Source: CAJXZP01 sp041563475
GTDB taxonomy: Bacteria > Bacteroidota > Bacteroidia > Flavobacteriales_G > Salibacteraceae
Direction: 5' to 3'
DNA length: 64,000 nucleotides
Assembly (NCBI GenBank): GCA_041563475.1
Contig: JBFFMY010000009.1
Coordinates: 1-64,000, forward strand
Below, piece after piece: positions 35,832-45,310 of this stretch (positions within the stretch are counted from its first letter, which is position 1; every line of letters starts with the position of its first letter). Below the pieces are notes generated by a model, which was not told the origin of the DNA, made no database searches, and saw only the letters and a list, made by a program, of their open reading frames with translations. A program made the position numbers and the translations under genes.

Positions 35832-37406
35832 TTAGTAAGAAGCCACCATGTCAGCAGCCACCTTTTCTAGAACTGAAGTTTCAGCATCTGTATATTTTCC
35901 ACTTGCTAAAGCCACTAAAACATCATTATGTGCAGCTCTCATTGTTTCTAAGAAATCTGCTTCAAATTTTCTAATTCCTTTTACTGGAACTTTTTGCAAC
36001 AATCCTTTTGAACCTAAGTAAATAATAGCTACTTGTTCTCCTACTGGCATTGGAGAGTTTTGCGCTTGTTTCAAAATTTCCACGTTACGTGCACCTTTAT
36101 CCAATACCGCTTTTGTAGCCGCATCTAAATCTGATCCAAATTTTGAGAAAGCTTCAAGCTCACGATATTGTGCTTGATCTAACTTAAGCGTACCCGCAAC
36201 TTTCTTCATTGATTTCACTTGAGCGTTACCACCTACACGGGATACCGAGATACCCACGTTAATAGCTGGACGAACACCCGCTAAAAATAAGTTGGACTCC
36301 AAGAAAATCTGACCATCGGTAATGGAAATTACGTTAGTCGGAATATATGCAGATACATCACCCGCTTGAGTTTCAATAATTGGTAAAGCAGTTAATGAAC
36401 CTCCACCTTTTACTCTACCTTTTAAAGATTCAGGTAAATCATTCATGTTTCTTGCTACGTTATCATCTGCGATAACCTTTGCAGCACGTTCCAATAATCT
36501 TGAGTGTAGGTAAAATACATCACCTGGATATGCCTCACGACCTGGTGGACGTCTTAATAACAAAGAAACCTCACGGTAAGCTACCGCTTGTTTAGATAAA
36601 TCATCATAAACAATTAATGCTGGACGCCCCGTATCACGGAAATACTCACCGATAGATGCACCGGCAAATGGAGCGTAAACTTGCATTGGAGCTGGGTCAG
36701 CAGCTGAAGCCGAAACTACAGTTGTGTACGCCATTGCACCTGCATCGGTTAACGTTTTAACGATTTGTGCAACCGTTGAGGCTTTTTGCCCAATAGCTAC
36801 ATAAATACAGTAAACAGGTTCTCCTTTATCAAAAAATTCCTTTTGATTGATAATCGCATCAATAGTAACCGTTGTTTTACCCGTTTGACGGTCACCAATA
36901 ACCAACTCACGTTGACCACGACCTACAGGAATCATTGCATCAATAGACTTAATACCGGTTTGAAGCGGTTCGTTTACCGGTTGACGGAAAATTACTCCAG
37001 GAGCTTTACGCTCTAATGGCATTTCCAATAATTCACCTTGAATTGGTCCTTTTCCATCAATTGGGTTTCCCAAAGTATCCACTACACGACCTACCATTCC
37101 TTCACCTACTTTAATAGATGCAATACGGTTGGTACGTTTTGCAGTTGATCCTTCTTTTAACTCCCCTTCAGGACCTAAAAGTACGGCACCTACGTTATCT
37201 TCCTCTAAGTTCAACGCCATACCAATTAAACCGTTTTCGAACTCAATAAGTTCACCGTATTGGATGTTTGTTAAACCATAAATTCTTGCAGTACCATCAC
37301 CTATTTCTAGAATGGTTCCTACTTCTTCTAATTCTGCTTCTGAATTGAATCCAGAAAGCTCTTGTCTTAATATTGCTGTTATTTCAGCTGGATTTATATC
37401 TGCCAT
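35832..37406 (-). CDS. atpA: F1 ATP synthase alpha subunit
   Basis: Non-catalytic nucleotide-binding subunit of F1, 524 aa. Walker A GDRQTGKT at 171-178, PGREAYPGDVFYLHSRLLERAAK and the arginine-finger region ISVSRVGGNAQVKSMK are present. Fifteen bp after atpH. Confidence 0.98.
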   Translation of the reverse strand: MADINPAEITAILRQELSGFNSEAELEEVGTILEIGDGTARIYGLTNIQYGELIEFENGLIGMALNLEEDNVGAVLLGPEGELKEGSTAKRTNRIASIKVGEGMVGRVVDTLGNPIDGKGPIQGELLEMPLERKAPGVIFRQPVNEPLQTGIKSIDAMIPVGRGQRELVIGDRQTGKTTVTIDAIINQKEFFDKGEPVYCIYVAIGQKASTVAQIVKTLTDAGAMAYTTVVSASAADPAPMQVYAPFAGASIGEYFRDTGRPALIVYDDLSKQAVAYREVSLLLRRPPGREAYPGDVFYLHSRLLERAAKVIADDNVARNMNDLPESLKGRVKGGGSLTALPIIETQAGDVSAYIPTNVISITDGQIFLESNLFLAGVRPAINVGISVSRVGGNAQVKSMKKVAGTLKLDQAQYRELEAFSKFGSDLDAATKAVLDKGARNVEILKQAQNSPMPVGEQVAIIYLGSKGLLQKVPVKGIRKFEADFLETMRAAHNDVLVALASGKYTDAETSVLEKVAADMVASY

Positions 37407-37421
37407 CTCTGTAAGTTCAGA

Positions 37422-37982
37422 TTATAATTTGCTTGTGTATGTTGTATTAATTAAGTCTCGTTTCAAGGTCTTCAAGCGAGTTGCCACGCTTGCATCAATT
37501 TGATGCGTATCTGTACGGAATATAAATCCGCCAATCAAATCTTTGTCTACTACCTCGTTTACATCGATTGAGCTTTCTGGATAATCTTTTTTCAAAAAAG
37601 CTACTAAATCGGTTTTCAATTCCTCATCCATTTTGCTGGCAGTAGAAATTCTTACTGTAACAATTTTATTATACTCCTTATATTGAGAAATAAAAGCATT
37701 TAAAATATGAGGAATGATAGATGAACGGCTATTTTTAGCCAAAAGAATCATGAAGTTCAAGGTTGTGGCAGAAATTTTACCTCCGAAAATGGTTTTATAA
37801 ATTGCCACTTTCTTTACCTCTTGAATCACAGCACTGTTCATCATTATAGCCAACTCCTTGCTTCCAGTAATAGCTTCTTGCATAGCTACAACATCGGCAT
37901 GTACCGCTTCTAGCTCATCGCGCTCTACCGCAAAGGTCAGCAATGCTTTCGCATAACGTTTGGCTGCTTTGTTCAAATTCAT
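37422..37982 (-). CDS. atpH: F1 ATP synthase delta subunit
   Basis: Peripheral-stalk subunit linking F1 to the b dimer, 186 aa. N-terminal AAKRYAKALLTFAVERDELEAV and C-terminal DLIGGFIFRTDTHQIDASVATRLKTLKRDL are family signatures. One bp separates it from atpF. Confidence 0.95.
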   Translation of the reverse strand: MNLNKAAKRYAKALLTFAVERDELEAVHADVVAMQEAITGSKELAIMMNSAVIQEVKKVAIYKTIFGGKISATTLNFMILLAKNSRSSIIPHILNAFISQYKEYNKIVTVRISTASKMDEELKTDLVAFLKKDYPESSIDVNEVVDKDLIGGFIFRTDTHQIDASVATRLKTLKRDLINTTYTSKL

Positions 37983-37983
37983 C

Positions 37984-38484
37984 TTAGTTCAAATTCAGGT
38001 CTTTCACATATTTTTCAGCCAATGCCTTTTGGCTTGCGTCTGTAGAAAGATTTTCTTTTAAAATTAATGACGCCACTTCAATTGAAAGTTCTGCCACTTG
38101 ATTTTTAATATCTACTAATGCCTTTTGTTTTGCAGCTTCGATAGCTAATTTTGCATTCGTAGCAATTTTGTCTGCTTCCTCATTTGCTTCATGTGCGGCA
38201 TCTGTGATTATTTTCTCACGAATGTCACGTGCTTCCTTAAACATAGCATCTCTCTCAATTCTAGCTTCCTTTAAAAGCTCTTCATTGCTAGATTTCAATT
38301 GCGCCATTTCTTCCTTAGCCGCTTTCGCTTCATCAATAGCTGTACGAATACCTTCCTCACGTTCTTCAACAGAGTTAAGAATAGGTCCCCAAGCGTATTT
38401 CTTAAGAATAACTAAAAGAACGACAAATAAAATTGTTTGCCAGAAAAACAAACCAATCGAAAAATCGTTAATTAAACTTTCCAT
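37984..38484 (-). CDS. atpF: Fo ATP synthase b subunit
   Basis: Peripheral stalk subunit, 166 aa from the ATG at 38484. The frame runs back to a TTG (38526), but the ATG gives the normal N-terminus MESLINDFSIGLFFWQTILF with a single membrane helix (about 8-28), followed by a long charged coiled coil. Between atpE and atpH. Confidence 0.95.
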   Translation of the reverse strand: MESLINDFSIGLFFWQTILFVVLLVILKKYAWGPILNSVEEREEGIRTAIDEAKAAKEEMAQLKSSNEELLKEARIERDAMFKEARDIREKIITDAAHEANEEADKIATNAKLAIEAAKQKALVDIKNQVAELSIEVASLILKENLSTDASQKALAEKYVKDLNLN

Positions 38485-38561
38485 TTTTTTCTTTTTATCA
38501 AATTTTAATAGAAAAACAAGTTGCAACCAACCGTTACAACTTGTTTAGATTTTTGGTTTAA

Positions 38562-38759
38562 TTACTCTGAAACTGCGAATAATGCAGCAAAACCAATACC
38601 TTCAATCAAAGCTGCTGCAATAAGCATTGCAGTTTGAATTTTTGATGTAGCGTCTGGCTGACGAGCGATAGCGTCCATTGCTGAACCACCAATTCTACCA
38701 ATACCGATACCTGCACCGATAACAATCAACCCTGCTCCTACAATTCTTGGAATAGTCAT
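38562..38759 (-). CDS. atpE: Fo ATP synthase c subunit
   Basis: Rotor-ring proteolipid, 65 aa, two membrane helices joined by the polar loop ARQPD. The ion-binding carboxylate is the Glu in ALIEGIGF of helix 2. I see no Na+-type polar cluster around it, so a proton-driven ring is likely. Confidence 0.96.
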   Translation of the reverse strand: MTIPRIVGAGLIVIGAGIGIGRIGGSAMDAIARQPDATSKIQTAMLIAAALIEGIGFAALFAVSE

Positions 38760-38793
38760 AATCTATAAAATTTAATTATTAATATATACGTAT

Positions 38794-39852
38794 TTAGTGA
38801 TCTCCGTGTTCTTCAACCGCCATACCGAAATAAAGCGCTGAAAGCACGGTGAAAATATATGCCTGTAACGCAGCTACCAAAAGCTCAATTAAAGACAAGA
38901 AAACAGTTAATCCGAAAAATGCAGTTCCTGCGAAATAGTTATGGAACGTAAACATTAATCCAATTATACTCATCAATACAATGTGACCTGCAGAAATATT
39001 CGCGTACAAACGAATCATTAATGCAAAAGGTTTTATAAAAACACCCAGTAACTCAATTGGAGCTAAAACTACTTTCATTAAGGTAGGCACACCTGGCATC
39101 CAGAAAATATGCATCCAGTAATCTTTCTTGCCATTTATTTGTGTCAAAATGAACGTCATAATGGCTAAAGAAAATGTAATGGCAATATTTCCAGTAATGT
39201 TAAACCCTAGTGGGGTTAACCCAGCTAAGTTTAAAAACCAGATAAAAAAGAATATAGTTAACAAAAAGCCCATGAATTTTTTATAATCCTTTTCTCCAAT
39301 ATTTGGAATGGCAATTTCGTCACGAACAAAAATTACAATGGGTTCCATAAAACGACCAAAGCCATTTGGAAGTCCGTTTTTATACGAGTTAGCCATGCCT
39401 CTAAATAAGAAAAACAACGTCAAAATCGTTAATATAATAGTGAACACATTTTTAGTAATCGAAAAATCTAAAGGATGAACATGATGTCCGTGACCATCAT
39501 CCATAAAATTACCTTCTGCGTCTGTAGTGTAAATTTTTCCATGTGCTTCCATGAAATAATCTCCATTACTTTCTACCACACCATGGTGCAGTTCAGAGGA
39601 GCTGAAAATATGTACTCCATTATCATTATATAATATTACTGGTAAAGGAAAACCTACTCCATGAAGGATGTAAAAACCATATGAATCTATCATGTGATGA
39701 TCAATGGTTTCTTTTACGGATTCGCTAGTAATTCCTGCCTCTTGAGTTGTGGCGTGATCTTCGGTTGAAGTTTCGCCATGTTGTGCGTTCACTTTAAATG
39801 AGAACATTATCAAGACAGCAATTAGAACTTTGGTATACACTTTTTTCGTCAT
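38794..39852 (-). CDS. atpB: Fo ATP synthase a subunit
   Basis: Stator subunit carrying the proton half-channels, 352 aa from the ATG at 39852 (an in-frame TTG lies 12 bp upstream). It has an unusual N-terminus: a signal-peptide-like hydrophobic stretch (about 8-22), then about 100 residues of His/Asp/Glu-rich periplasmic sequence, then the membrane domain with the essential Arg in ALMIRLYANISAGH. The long exported N-terminus is typical of Bacteroidota a-subunits. First gene of atpBEFHAG. Confidence 0.95.
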   Translation of the reverse strand: MTKKVYTKVLIAVLIMFSFKVNAQHGETSTEDHATTQEAGITSESVKETIDHHMIDSYGFYILHGVGFPLPVILYNDNGVHIFSSSELHHGVVESNGDYFMEAHGKIYTTDAEGNFMDDGHGHHVHPLDFSITKNVFTIILTILTLFFLFRGMANSYKNGLPNGFGRFMEPIVIFVRDEIAIPNIGEKDYKKFMGFLLTIFFFIWFLNLAGLTPLGFNITGNIAITFSLAIMTFILTQINGKKDYWMHIFWMPGVPTLMKVVLAPIELLGVFIKPFALMIRLYANISAGHIVLMSIIGLMFTFHNYFAGTAFFGLTVFLSLIELLVAALQAYIFTVLSALYFGMAVEEHGDH

Positions 39853-39886
39853 TTCAATCAACAAAACGGTTCCTAAAATTAGGCTG

Positions 39887-39894
39887 CGAAATTA
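39887..39894 (-). promoter_or_regulatory. -7-like box for atpBEFHAG
   Basis: Minus-strand TAATTTCG, seven of eight matches, 34 bp before the atpB ATG, with a TTG 24 bp further upstream. Confidence 0.45.
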
Positions 39895-40049
39895 AATATT
39901 CGATTTTATATATGATAGCAAAAAAGTCGTTTTTATTTGTGTTGATTTACTCGTCCACCGCAATTACAATATATACTTGATTTATAGCTCTATATCTATT
40001 CTTTAATTGCAACCGAACTGGATTAAATTACGTATAGAATTACCTTGAA

Positions 40050-40442
40050 TTAATCCATCCGGTTTAATATTTTAACCATAAAAACGGTTTCGACAGTTAG
40101 TGAAACCGCATAGGGCACAAAAAACTGCGCAAATTCGAAATGGCTCACATCGTTATCAAAATTGTAAATCGGGTAAAACCAAATAAAGAAAACGGCAAAT
40201 TTCACCAAACTACTACCCATGAAAATGAATCCCAAATTTGCCGTTTGTTTATTTCGTAACATATACAGTATAAGGGTTATACCAAAGGCTAAAATGAAAT
40301 TAACCGTATACGGCCAAATCAATTCTGAATTTGAAATGAAATGCGAAGAATTTTGGGTTAAAATAAGCTGCAAGAAAAATGTAGCCCCTAAAACAAGCAG
40401 TAATGAAACAGTAAATGAAATAAACGGAAGGTTCTTTTTCAT
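40050..40442 (-). CDS. DUF6168-like small membrane protein
   Basis: A 130-aa protein with four predicted membrane helices (about 8-28, 42-60, 70-92, 105-125). Small membrane proteins at this place, just upstream of atpB and after atpZ, are usual in Flavobacteriales and are often filed under DUF6168; a role resembling AtpI in ATP synthase assembly is plausible but not shown. Its ATG follows the atpZ stop directly. Confidence 0.8.
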   Translation of the reverse strand: MKKNLPFISFTVSLLLVLGATFFLQLILTQNSSHFISNSELIWPYTVNFILAFGITLILYMLRNKQTANLGFIFMGSSLVKFAVFFIWFYPIYNFDNDVSHFEFAQFFVPYAVSLTVETVFMVKILNRMD

Positions 40443-40676
40443 TTACTTGTTAAGTCTGTTTACTTGTTGAATAAGATTGTATAAGGAAATAACTACGGCA
40501 AAAAGAGTGAAGCCAATGGTAAACCAGTTTTTGTCTAACGGGTATTTTTCATCTAACCATTTACCCAATTGCGCACCCAAAAAAATGGTGACACCCATTT
40601 GGGCACCCACACCAGTTAATTGAATAGCGGTATTAAGCGGACTTTTCTTGTCTTCTTTCTTCTTGTTGCTTTCCAC
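40443..40676 (-). CDS. AtpZ/AtpI-type ATP synthase assembly protein
   Basis: A 77-aa protein with a charged N-terminus and two membrane helices (about 19-40, 52-70) joined by GAQLGKWLDEKYPLDKNWF, the AtpZ (F0F1-ATPase subunit, putative Ca2+/Mg2+ transporter) signature. The start is a GTG lying 44 bp inside the bactofilin gene; the next Met would cut into the first helix, so the overlap is probably real and implies coupled translation. Confidence 0.85.
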   Translation of the reverse strand: MESNKKKEDKKSPLNTAIQLTGVGAQMGVTIFLGAQLGKWLDEKYPLDKNWFTIGFTLFAVVISLYNLIQQVNRLNK

Positions 40677-41058
40677 TACCGGAAATATCTTTAACCTTTC
40701 CCTTAATTGTTAACTTCCCTTCTAATTCAGCACCTGGTTCAACAGTTAATTTTGCATAACTCGTTTCCCCATTGATTTTTCCTGTAGCTTGAACCGTCAA
40801 CATTTCTGATACCGATATAATACCTTCTAATTTTCCGGATATATGTGCCGTAACACAATTAATAGTACCTAAAATATGCCCGCTATTTCCAACAACTAAC
40901 TTGCCTTTAGAAGTAACAGAGCCTTCAATTTTACCATCAATTCTGATATCGCCTTGAGTAACGATGTCACCTTTTACTTCCGTACCTGCTGCGAGATGAT
41001 TGCGCATTACGCCATCTGCTTCATTTGATTTTGCCATTTTCGGTTTTGAATTAAACAT
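40633..41058 (-). CDS. Bactofilin
   Basis: Cytoskeletal polymer-forming protein (bactofilin/DUF583), 141 aa. The centre is a right-handed beta-helix with short repeats: EVKGDIVTQGDIRIDGKIEG, SVTSKGKLVVGNSGHILGTI and similar, flanked by disordered charged ends. Roles in other bacteria include cell-shape control and localisation of wall enzymes. It leads a three-gene unit with atpZ and a small membrane protein, its end overlapping atpZ by 44 bp. Confidence 0.92.
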   Translation of the reverse strand: MFNSKPKMAKSNEADGVMRNHLAAGTEVKGDIVTQGDIRIDGKIEGSVTSKGKLVVGNSGHILGTINCVTAHISGKLEGIISVSEMLTVQATGKINGETSYAKLTVEPGAELEGKLTIKGKVKDISGSGKQQEERRQEKSA

Positions 41059-41078
41059 ATCTGTTTTATTTCGGTGTG

Positions 41079-41086
41079 CAAATATA
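41079..41086 (-). promoter_or_regulatory. -7 promoter box for bactofilin unit
   Basis: Minus-strand TATATTTG, exact -7 match, 20 bp before the bactofilin ATG. Confidence 0.5.
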
Positions 41087-41153
41087 CAAAAACTAGTTAC
41101 CCTAGGATTAAATCAAGAATGATTTAACTCGCTTATTTAACAGTTGTTAAAGG

Positions 41154-43832
41154 TTACAAACCTTTGTATTTTACTTCTGCCCAAACTTTATATTTTTCGT
41201 GATCCTTATCTTTAAAAAACAATGCGTAGTTGGTAAATGAAACAATAAAATAATTGGGGTTGTCTGCAACAATTGTGGCTAGCGACCCCGAGTTCTCAAA
41301 CATTTTTTGGTAGTTCATGGCTGTTTGAGCACTGTTAAATGATTTTATAGATATCATTTGCACTCCTTTTTGATACACAACGGCCGACATTTTCAGGCCT
41401 TCAGACCCGAAATTTTTTCGATTAAAATCTACAATAGTGGATTTAATTTCACTTAGTGCCTTTCCTGAAGCTTTTACCAATATCACAAAGTTGTGTTTTG
41501 ATTCAGGGTCGTATTCATAGTTCATTTCACTCGCCTCGGCTTGCATTTTTTGTTCTTCCGCTGCTTTTTGTGCCTGGGCTTTCGCTTCTTCGTCTTTAAT
41601 ATCCAATCCAGCTAAAATTTCTGTAGCTTTATCTGCATATTCTGAATCTGGAAATTGGTTAATAATCGCTTTAAGTTCTTGACGCAACGCGGACTCTCCA
41701 TTATTATGGCCGATGGCCAATGCACGTAAAAAAGTGGCTTTGGGTTTGATTGCCGTATGCGAATAATCCTTTAAAATTTGATTACAAGACTCAATAGTTT
41801 GTGTGTAATAGCCTCTTTGAAAGTATTTAATATACGCTTGTTGATACAATGCAGTTGCACGTTGAAATTCTTCGTTTTCTCTCTCTAAATAATTCGGGTC
41901 TTTAATAATTTTAGCATATTGTGATTCCGGGAATTCATTCAATATTTTATTTCTGTAATAGGTGGCTCGATCATTTTCCTCTAGGTCAAGATTCATTCTA
42001 TACAATCGGTAATAGGAATCTGCCGTATGAACATTCGGGTTAAATCGATTATTCAATTCCTCAAGAGTTTCAATTGACATTGGAACATCATCCATTTGTT
42101 CCTTGTATATAATTGATAAGTTGTAATAGGCTTCAATTATTCTTCCATTAGAGGCTAAAATTTGCTCCTCGGTAATTGGTAAGTCCTTTAAATAATAATT
42201 TGGGTTTTGCCAATCGCCTGAAACTTTCATTGTATCCCCGTTGTCATCAACAAAAAATCCGGCTCCTTCATTCTGACTTGCTGCTTCTTCTACATCATCA
42301 AAAGTTTGTTCTTTGGAACTTCTTCGCCAATTATCTTCATTTTTTCGTCTGCCCCATTTACGCGCAAATTCACTGGCACCTGCATCACGTGTGGTTAGGT
42401 TATAAAAATACCATTTAGTTGTTGCTCCAGGAACGCCTCCGAAACCTCCCGGACCTGCCCCAGGTGAGGTGCCATCCGTAGTGCTTTGTAAAGCTTGTGC
42501 TTCTGCCTGAAGTTGTTGTTGCAGCTTCTTTTGCTCCTCTTCGTGTTGACGTTCTTTAATAATATCTTCGATCAATGCTTGACGTTGACTTGGTGACATT
42601 TTTGCTACCATTTGCAAACTATCTTCATTTTCAATAATGAGAATTTGAGCCACCAAATCCTTCAGGTTATTGGATAGATTTCTAATTTCGTCCGCATTCG
42701 GGAAATCTTCCGGCATATAGCTCACACAGCTATCATAATTAGCTTGAGCCAATTGATATTTCGGTTCTTTAAAATAAATCTGACCCAAACGTAGAAAGGA
42801 AGTAGCTTTTTGGTTGTCATTTCCTGAACTCACTTTAGTCGATAAATGCAAATACTCCAACGTTTTAGGGATATCGCGCTCACTATAAGCCATTTCTGCT
42901 AACGCGTAATAAATTTGATCTTGAAACTCAATATACTTTTCATCCTTAAGCATTTTATTCAATTCCTTTCGAACCGATTCCGCATCACCTGAACCTACAC
43001 TATAGGCCATAGCCATTTGAATCCGTGTGTAGAATTCCATTTTGTACTCCGGGTGCATTTTTAAAACCAACGCAAAAACTTTCATTGACTCCATGCGCTC
43101 ATCTTGTTCTTTTAAAATTTGACCATGTAAATAGGTCAATCGAAGTCTGTCATTTTTCCTTTTAGCCAATGAAATAGCTCTCTGCAATTCAGGAATAGCA
43201 CTTTCCATATTATTTTCACTGATAAAAATAGATGCATACATTTTGTGAATGTCCATTTTTAAATACTCTGGTGTTTCTTGATCACTTTCCAGTAAGGACA
43301 AAATAGTAAGTGCCTTCTCATTATTTTCTTGTTGGGAATATAAACGCGCCAACCATAATTTGGCTTCAAAACGTGCATTTTCATTTGGATACCGTTTAGC
43401 CGCTTGATTTAGTGCGACAAGCGATTTGCTGTAATCCTTTTTATAGTAATAGGCCTTACCCATCAAAAGGTAACAGTCATCAATCCAATGTGTATATTCC
43501 TTTCCTCGTTTTTTAATGGAATTTTTTCGGATAACCTTGGCGCATTTCTCAATTACAATGTCCATATCCGATGCGACTAAATCAACCTGTGTATCCGGAA
43601 TCTCCTTATACACCGGTAGCCTTTTCATATATTCGTCTGGGAGGCTTTGATCAATTTTCATTTCCGCCTCCAACATTATTTCTTTGGCATTAAAATATCC
43701 ATTGAATCGGGTTAAAATACTGTGGTACGTAGCATGCGCCCAGCCGGTTTTTTCGGTGGAACATCCATTAAAAATAAATAGTCCTATAATGAAAAGGACT
43801 ACCGCTACATACTTTTGAATTCTATTTGTCAA
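41154..43832 (-). CDS. sprE: SprE/PorW-like type IX secretion lipoprotein
   Basis: Tetratricopeptide-repeat lipoprotein needed for type IX secretion and gliding in relatives; 892 aa. Signal with lipobox ending FNGCS (Cys24), then the family start GWAHATYHSILTRFNGYFNA, many TPR-like helical pairs, a low-complexity Gln/Glu region (about 430-465) with a Gly/Pro linker, and a C-terminal SPOR-like region (about 790-890, NFVILVKASGKALSEIKS). The start is a TTG: a TAA lies a few codons upstream and no ATG would keep the lipobox, so TTG is the likely initiator. Divergent from the M23 peptidase gene. Confidence 0.85.
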   Translation of the reverse strand: MTNRIQKYVAVVLFIIGLFIFNGCSTEKTGWAHATYHSILTRFNGYFNAKEIMLEAEMKIDQSLPDEYMKRLPVYKEIPDTQVDLVASDMDIVIEKCAKVIRKNSIKKRGKEYTHWIDDCYLLMGKAYYYKKDYSKSLVALNQAAKRYPNENARFEAKLWLARLYSQQENNEKALTILSLLESDQETPEYLKMDIHKMYASIFISENNMESAIPELQRAISLAKRKNDRLRLTYLHGQILKEQDERMESMKVFALVLKMHPEYKMEFYTRIQMAMAYSVGSGDAESVRKELNKMLKDEKYIEFQDQIYYALAEMAYSERDIPKTLEYLHLSTKVSSGNDNQKATSFLRLGQIYFKEPKYQLAQANYDSCVSYMPEDFPNADEIRNLSNNLKDLVAQILIIENEDSLQMVAKMSPSQRQALIEDIIKERQHEEEQKKLQQQLQAEAQALQSTTDGTSPGAGPGGFGGVPGATTKWYFYNLTTRDAGASEFARKWGRRKNEDNWRRSSKEQTFDDVEEAASQNEGAGFFVDDNGDTMKVSGDWQNPNYYLKDLPITEEQILASNGRIIEAYYNLSIIYKEQMDDVPMSIETLEELNNRFNPNVHTADSYYRLYRMNLDLEENDRATYYRNKILNEFPESQYAKIIKDPNYLERENEEFQRATALYQQAYIKYFQRGYYTQTIESCNQILKDYSHTAIKPKATFLRALAIGHNNGESALRQELKAIINQFPDSEYADKATEILAGLDIKDEEAKAQAQKAAEEQKMQAEASEMNYEYDPESKHNFVILVKASGKALSEIKSTIVDFNRKNFGSEGLKMSAVVYQKGVQMISIKSFNSAQTAMNYQKMFENSGSLATIVADNPNYFIVSFTNYALFFKDKDHEKYKVWAEVKYKGL

Positions 43833-43870
43833 GATAACCTTGAGTTATTTAACTGATAACTGAATGGCGC

Positions 43871-43878
43871 CAAAAATA
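43871..43878 (-). promoter_or_regulatory. -7 promoter box for the SprE-like gene
   Basis: Minus-strand TATTTTTG, exact match, 38 bp before the TTG start. Confidence 0.5.
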
Positions 43879-43918
43879 TTTTAAATTATCATAATAAATT
43901 GATTAATCTTTTCTATTA

Positions 43919-44815
43919 ATGGAAAGAATAGTGATTTTTGCTATTCATATGCAAGATCAACCAGAAAAGAAACGAAAAAAGGTAATAAGTAAGCTCCGAT
44001 ATAAATTTCGGTTCATTGTTATTAATGACGAAACCTTTGAAGAACACTTTTCCTTTAGACTCAGTTCTTTAAACATAATTACTTCGTTAGGGTTATTAAT
44101 GCTTTTTGTTGCCATTTTTGTTGGCAGCATTATCTCTTTTACCCCTCTAAGAGAGTATATTCCTGGGTATTCTGATATTACCACTAGAAAAAATGCGGCT
44201 TATGCGGTTTTAAAGGTGGATTCTTTAAGTCATGAAATTGAGGTTCGAGATAATTACCTAAACAATATTCGTTTAGTGCTATCGGGTGAAATTAGTGCCG
44301 ATTCCATTGAAGATGTTTCTTTAGAAGATGTGCGTATTGAAAGTATTAAGGATGTGCGTTCCCAAGAAGATTCAATTATGCGTCTATCTGTTGAGGAGCA
44401 GGAAAAATATGCCCTTCTTAATTCGGACAATCAAATGGAAGGAAAAGTTTCATTTTTCTTTACTCCTGTAAAAGGAACCATTGTAGAAACTTTTGACAGT
44501 AAAAAACGCCATTTTGGGGTAGATGTGGTGACAAAAGAAGATGAGCCCATTAAATCTGTAATGAATGGAACCATTGTAATGGCCGATTACACCACGAAAT
44601 CAGGATACGTTGTTCAAATTCAACACCGCAACAACTTAGTTTCCGTATACAAACATTGCTCTGCCGTTTTAAAGCGGGTGGGTGATAACGTAGTAGCGGG
44701 CGACCCAATTGCCGTTGTTGGAAATACGGGAGAGTTTACTACTGGACCTCATCTTCATTTTGAACTGTGGGAGAATGGAGTGCCTATTGACCCTCAAAAG
44801 AACATTATATTTTAA
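43919..44815 (+). CDS. M23-family (LytM-type) peptidoglycan endopeptidase
   Basis: Cell-wall metallopeptidase, 298 aa. N-terminal cytosolic lysine-rich stretch, one membrane helix (about 54-78), a helical linker rich in acidic residues, then the M23 domain (about 195-298). Zinc ligands are all present: HFGVD (HxxxD) and GPHLHFELW (HxH), so it is predicted active rather than a divisome-activator pseudo-enzyme. The ATG at 43949 (MQDQPEKK) is an equally good start. Stop overlaps the rnhA start (TAATG). Confidence 0.9.
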   Translation: MERIVIFAIHMQDQPEKKRKKVISKLRYKFRFIVINDETFEEHFSFRLSSLNIITSLGLLMLFVAIFVGSIISFTPLREYIPGYSDITTRKNAAYAVLKVDSLSHEIEVRDNYLNNIRLVLSGEISADSIEDVSLEDVRIESIKDVRSQEDSIMRLSVEEQEKYALLNSDNQMEGKVSFFFTPVKGTIVETFDSKKRHFGVDVVTKEDEPIKSVMNGTIVMADYTTKSGYVVQIQHRNNLVSVYKHCSAVLKRVGDNVVAGDPIAVVGNTGEFTTGPHLHFELWENGVPIDPQKNIIF

Positions 44816-45291
44816 TGGCTCATATTGTAATTTATACAGATGGAGCGGCTAGAGGTAATCCGGGTCCTGGTGGCTATGGAGTTGTTATGCTTTCGGGCAA
44901 ACACCGAAAAGAAATTTCTGATGGGTTTAAAAATACGACCAATAATAGAATGGAGCTTCTGGCTGTAATTATTGCGCTAGAAAGTGTGAAAGATTCGGGA
45001 CATGAGATTACCGTATATTCTGACTCTAAATATGTGGTAGATGCCGTAAATAAAGGCTGGGTTTTTGGATGGCAAAATAAATATTTCAAAGGCAAAAAAA
45101 ATGTGGATCTATGGCAACGTTTTTTGCGTATTTACCCCAAAAACAAAGTCACATTTGTGTGGGTAAAGGGCCATGCCGAAATTCCTGAAAATGAACGTTG
45201 CGATGTACTGGCTGTTGAAGCATCCAAAGCCCCTGCATTACAACCTGATGTAGGTTACGAAGAGATTTTAAAATCGGGTGGACTTTTTTAA
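44815..45291 (+). CDS. rnhA: Ribonuclease HI
   Basis: Removes RNA from RNA-DNA hybrids, 158 aa. The four acidic catalytic residues are visible: Asp in YTDGAARGNPG, Glu in NNRMELLAV, Asp in VYSDSKYVVDAV and the C-terminal Asp in ENERCDVLA; the basic protrusion region GWVFGWQNKYFKGKKNVDLW is also present. Starts on the last base of the M23 stop codon. Confidence 0.96.
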   Translation: MAHIVIYTDGAARGNPGPGGYGVVMLSGKHRKEISDGFKNTTNNRMELLAVIIALESVKDSGHEITVYSDSKYVVDAVNKGWVFGWQNKYFKGKKNVDLWQRFLRIYPKNKVTFVWVKGHAEIPENERCDVLAVEASKAPALQPDVGYEEILKSGGLF

Positions 45292-45310
45292 ATGCGTTGG
45301 AAGACAGAAG

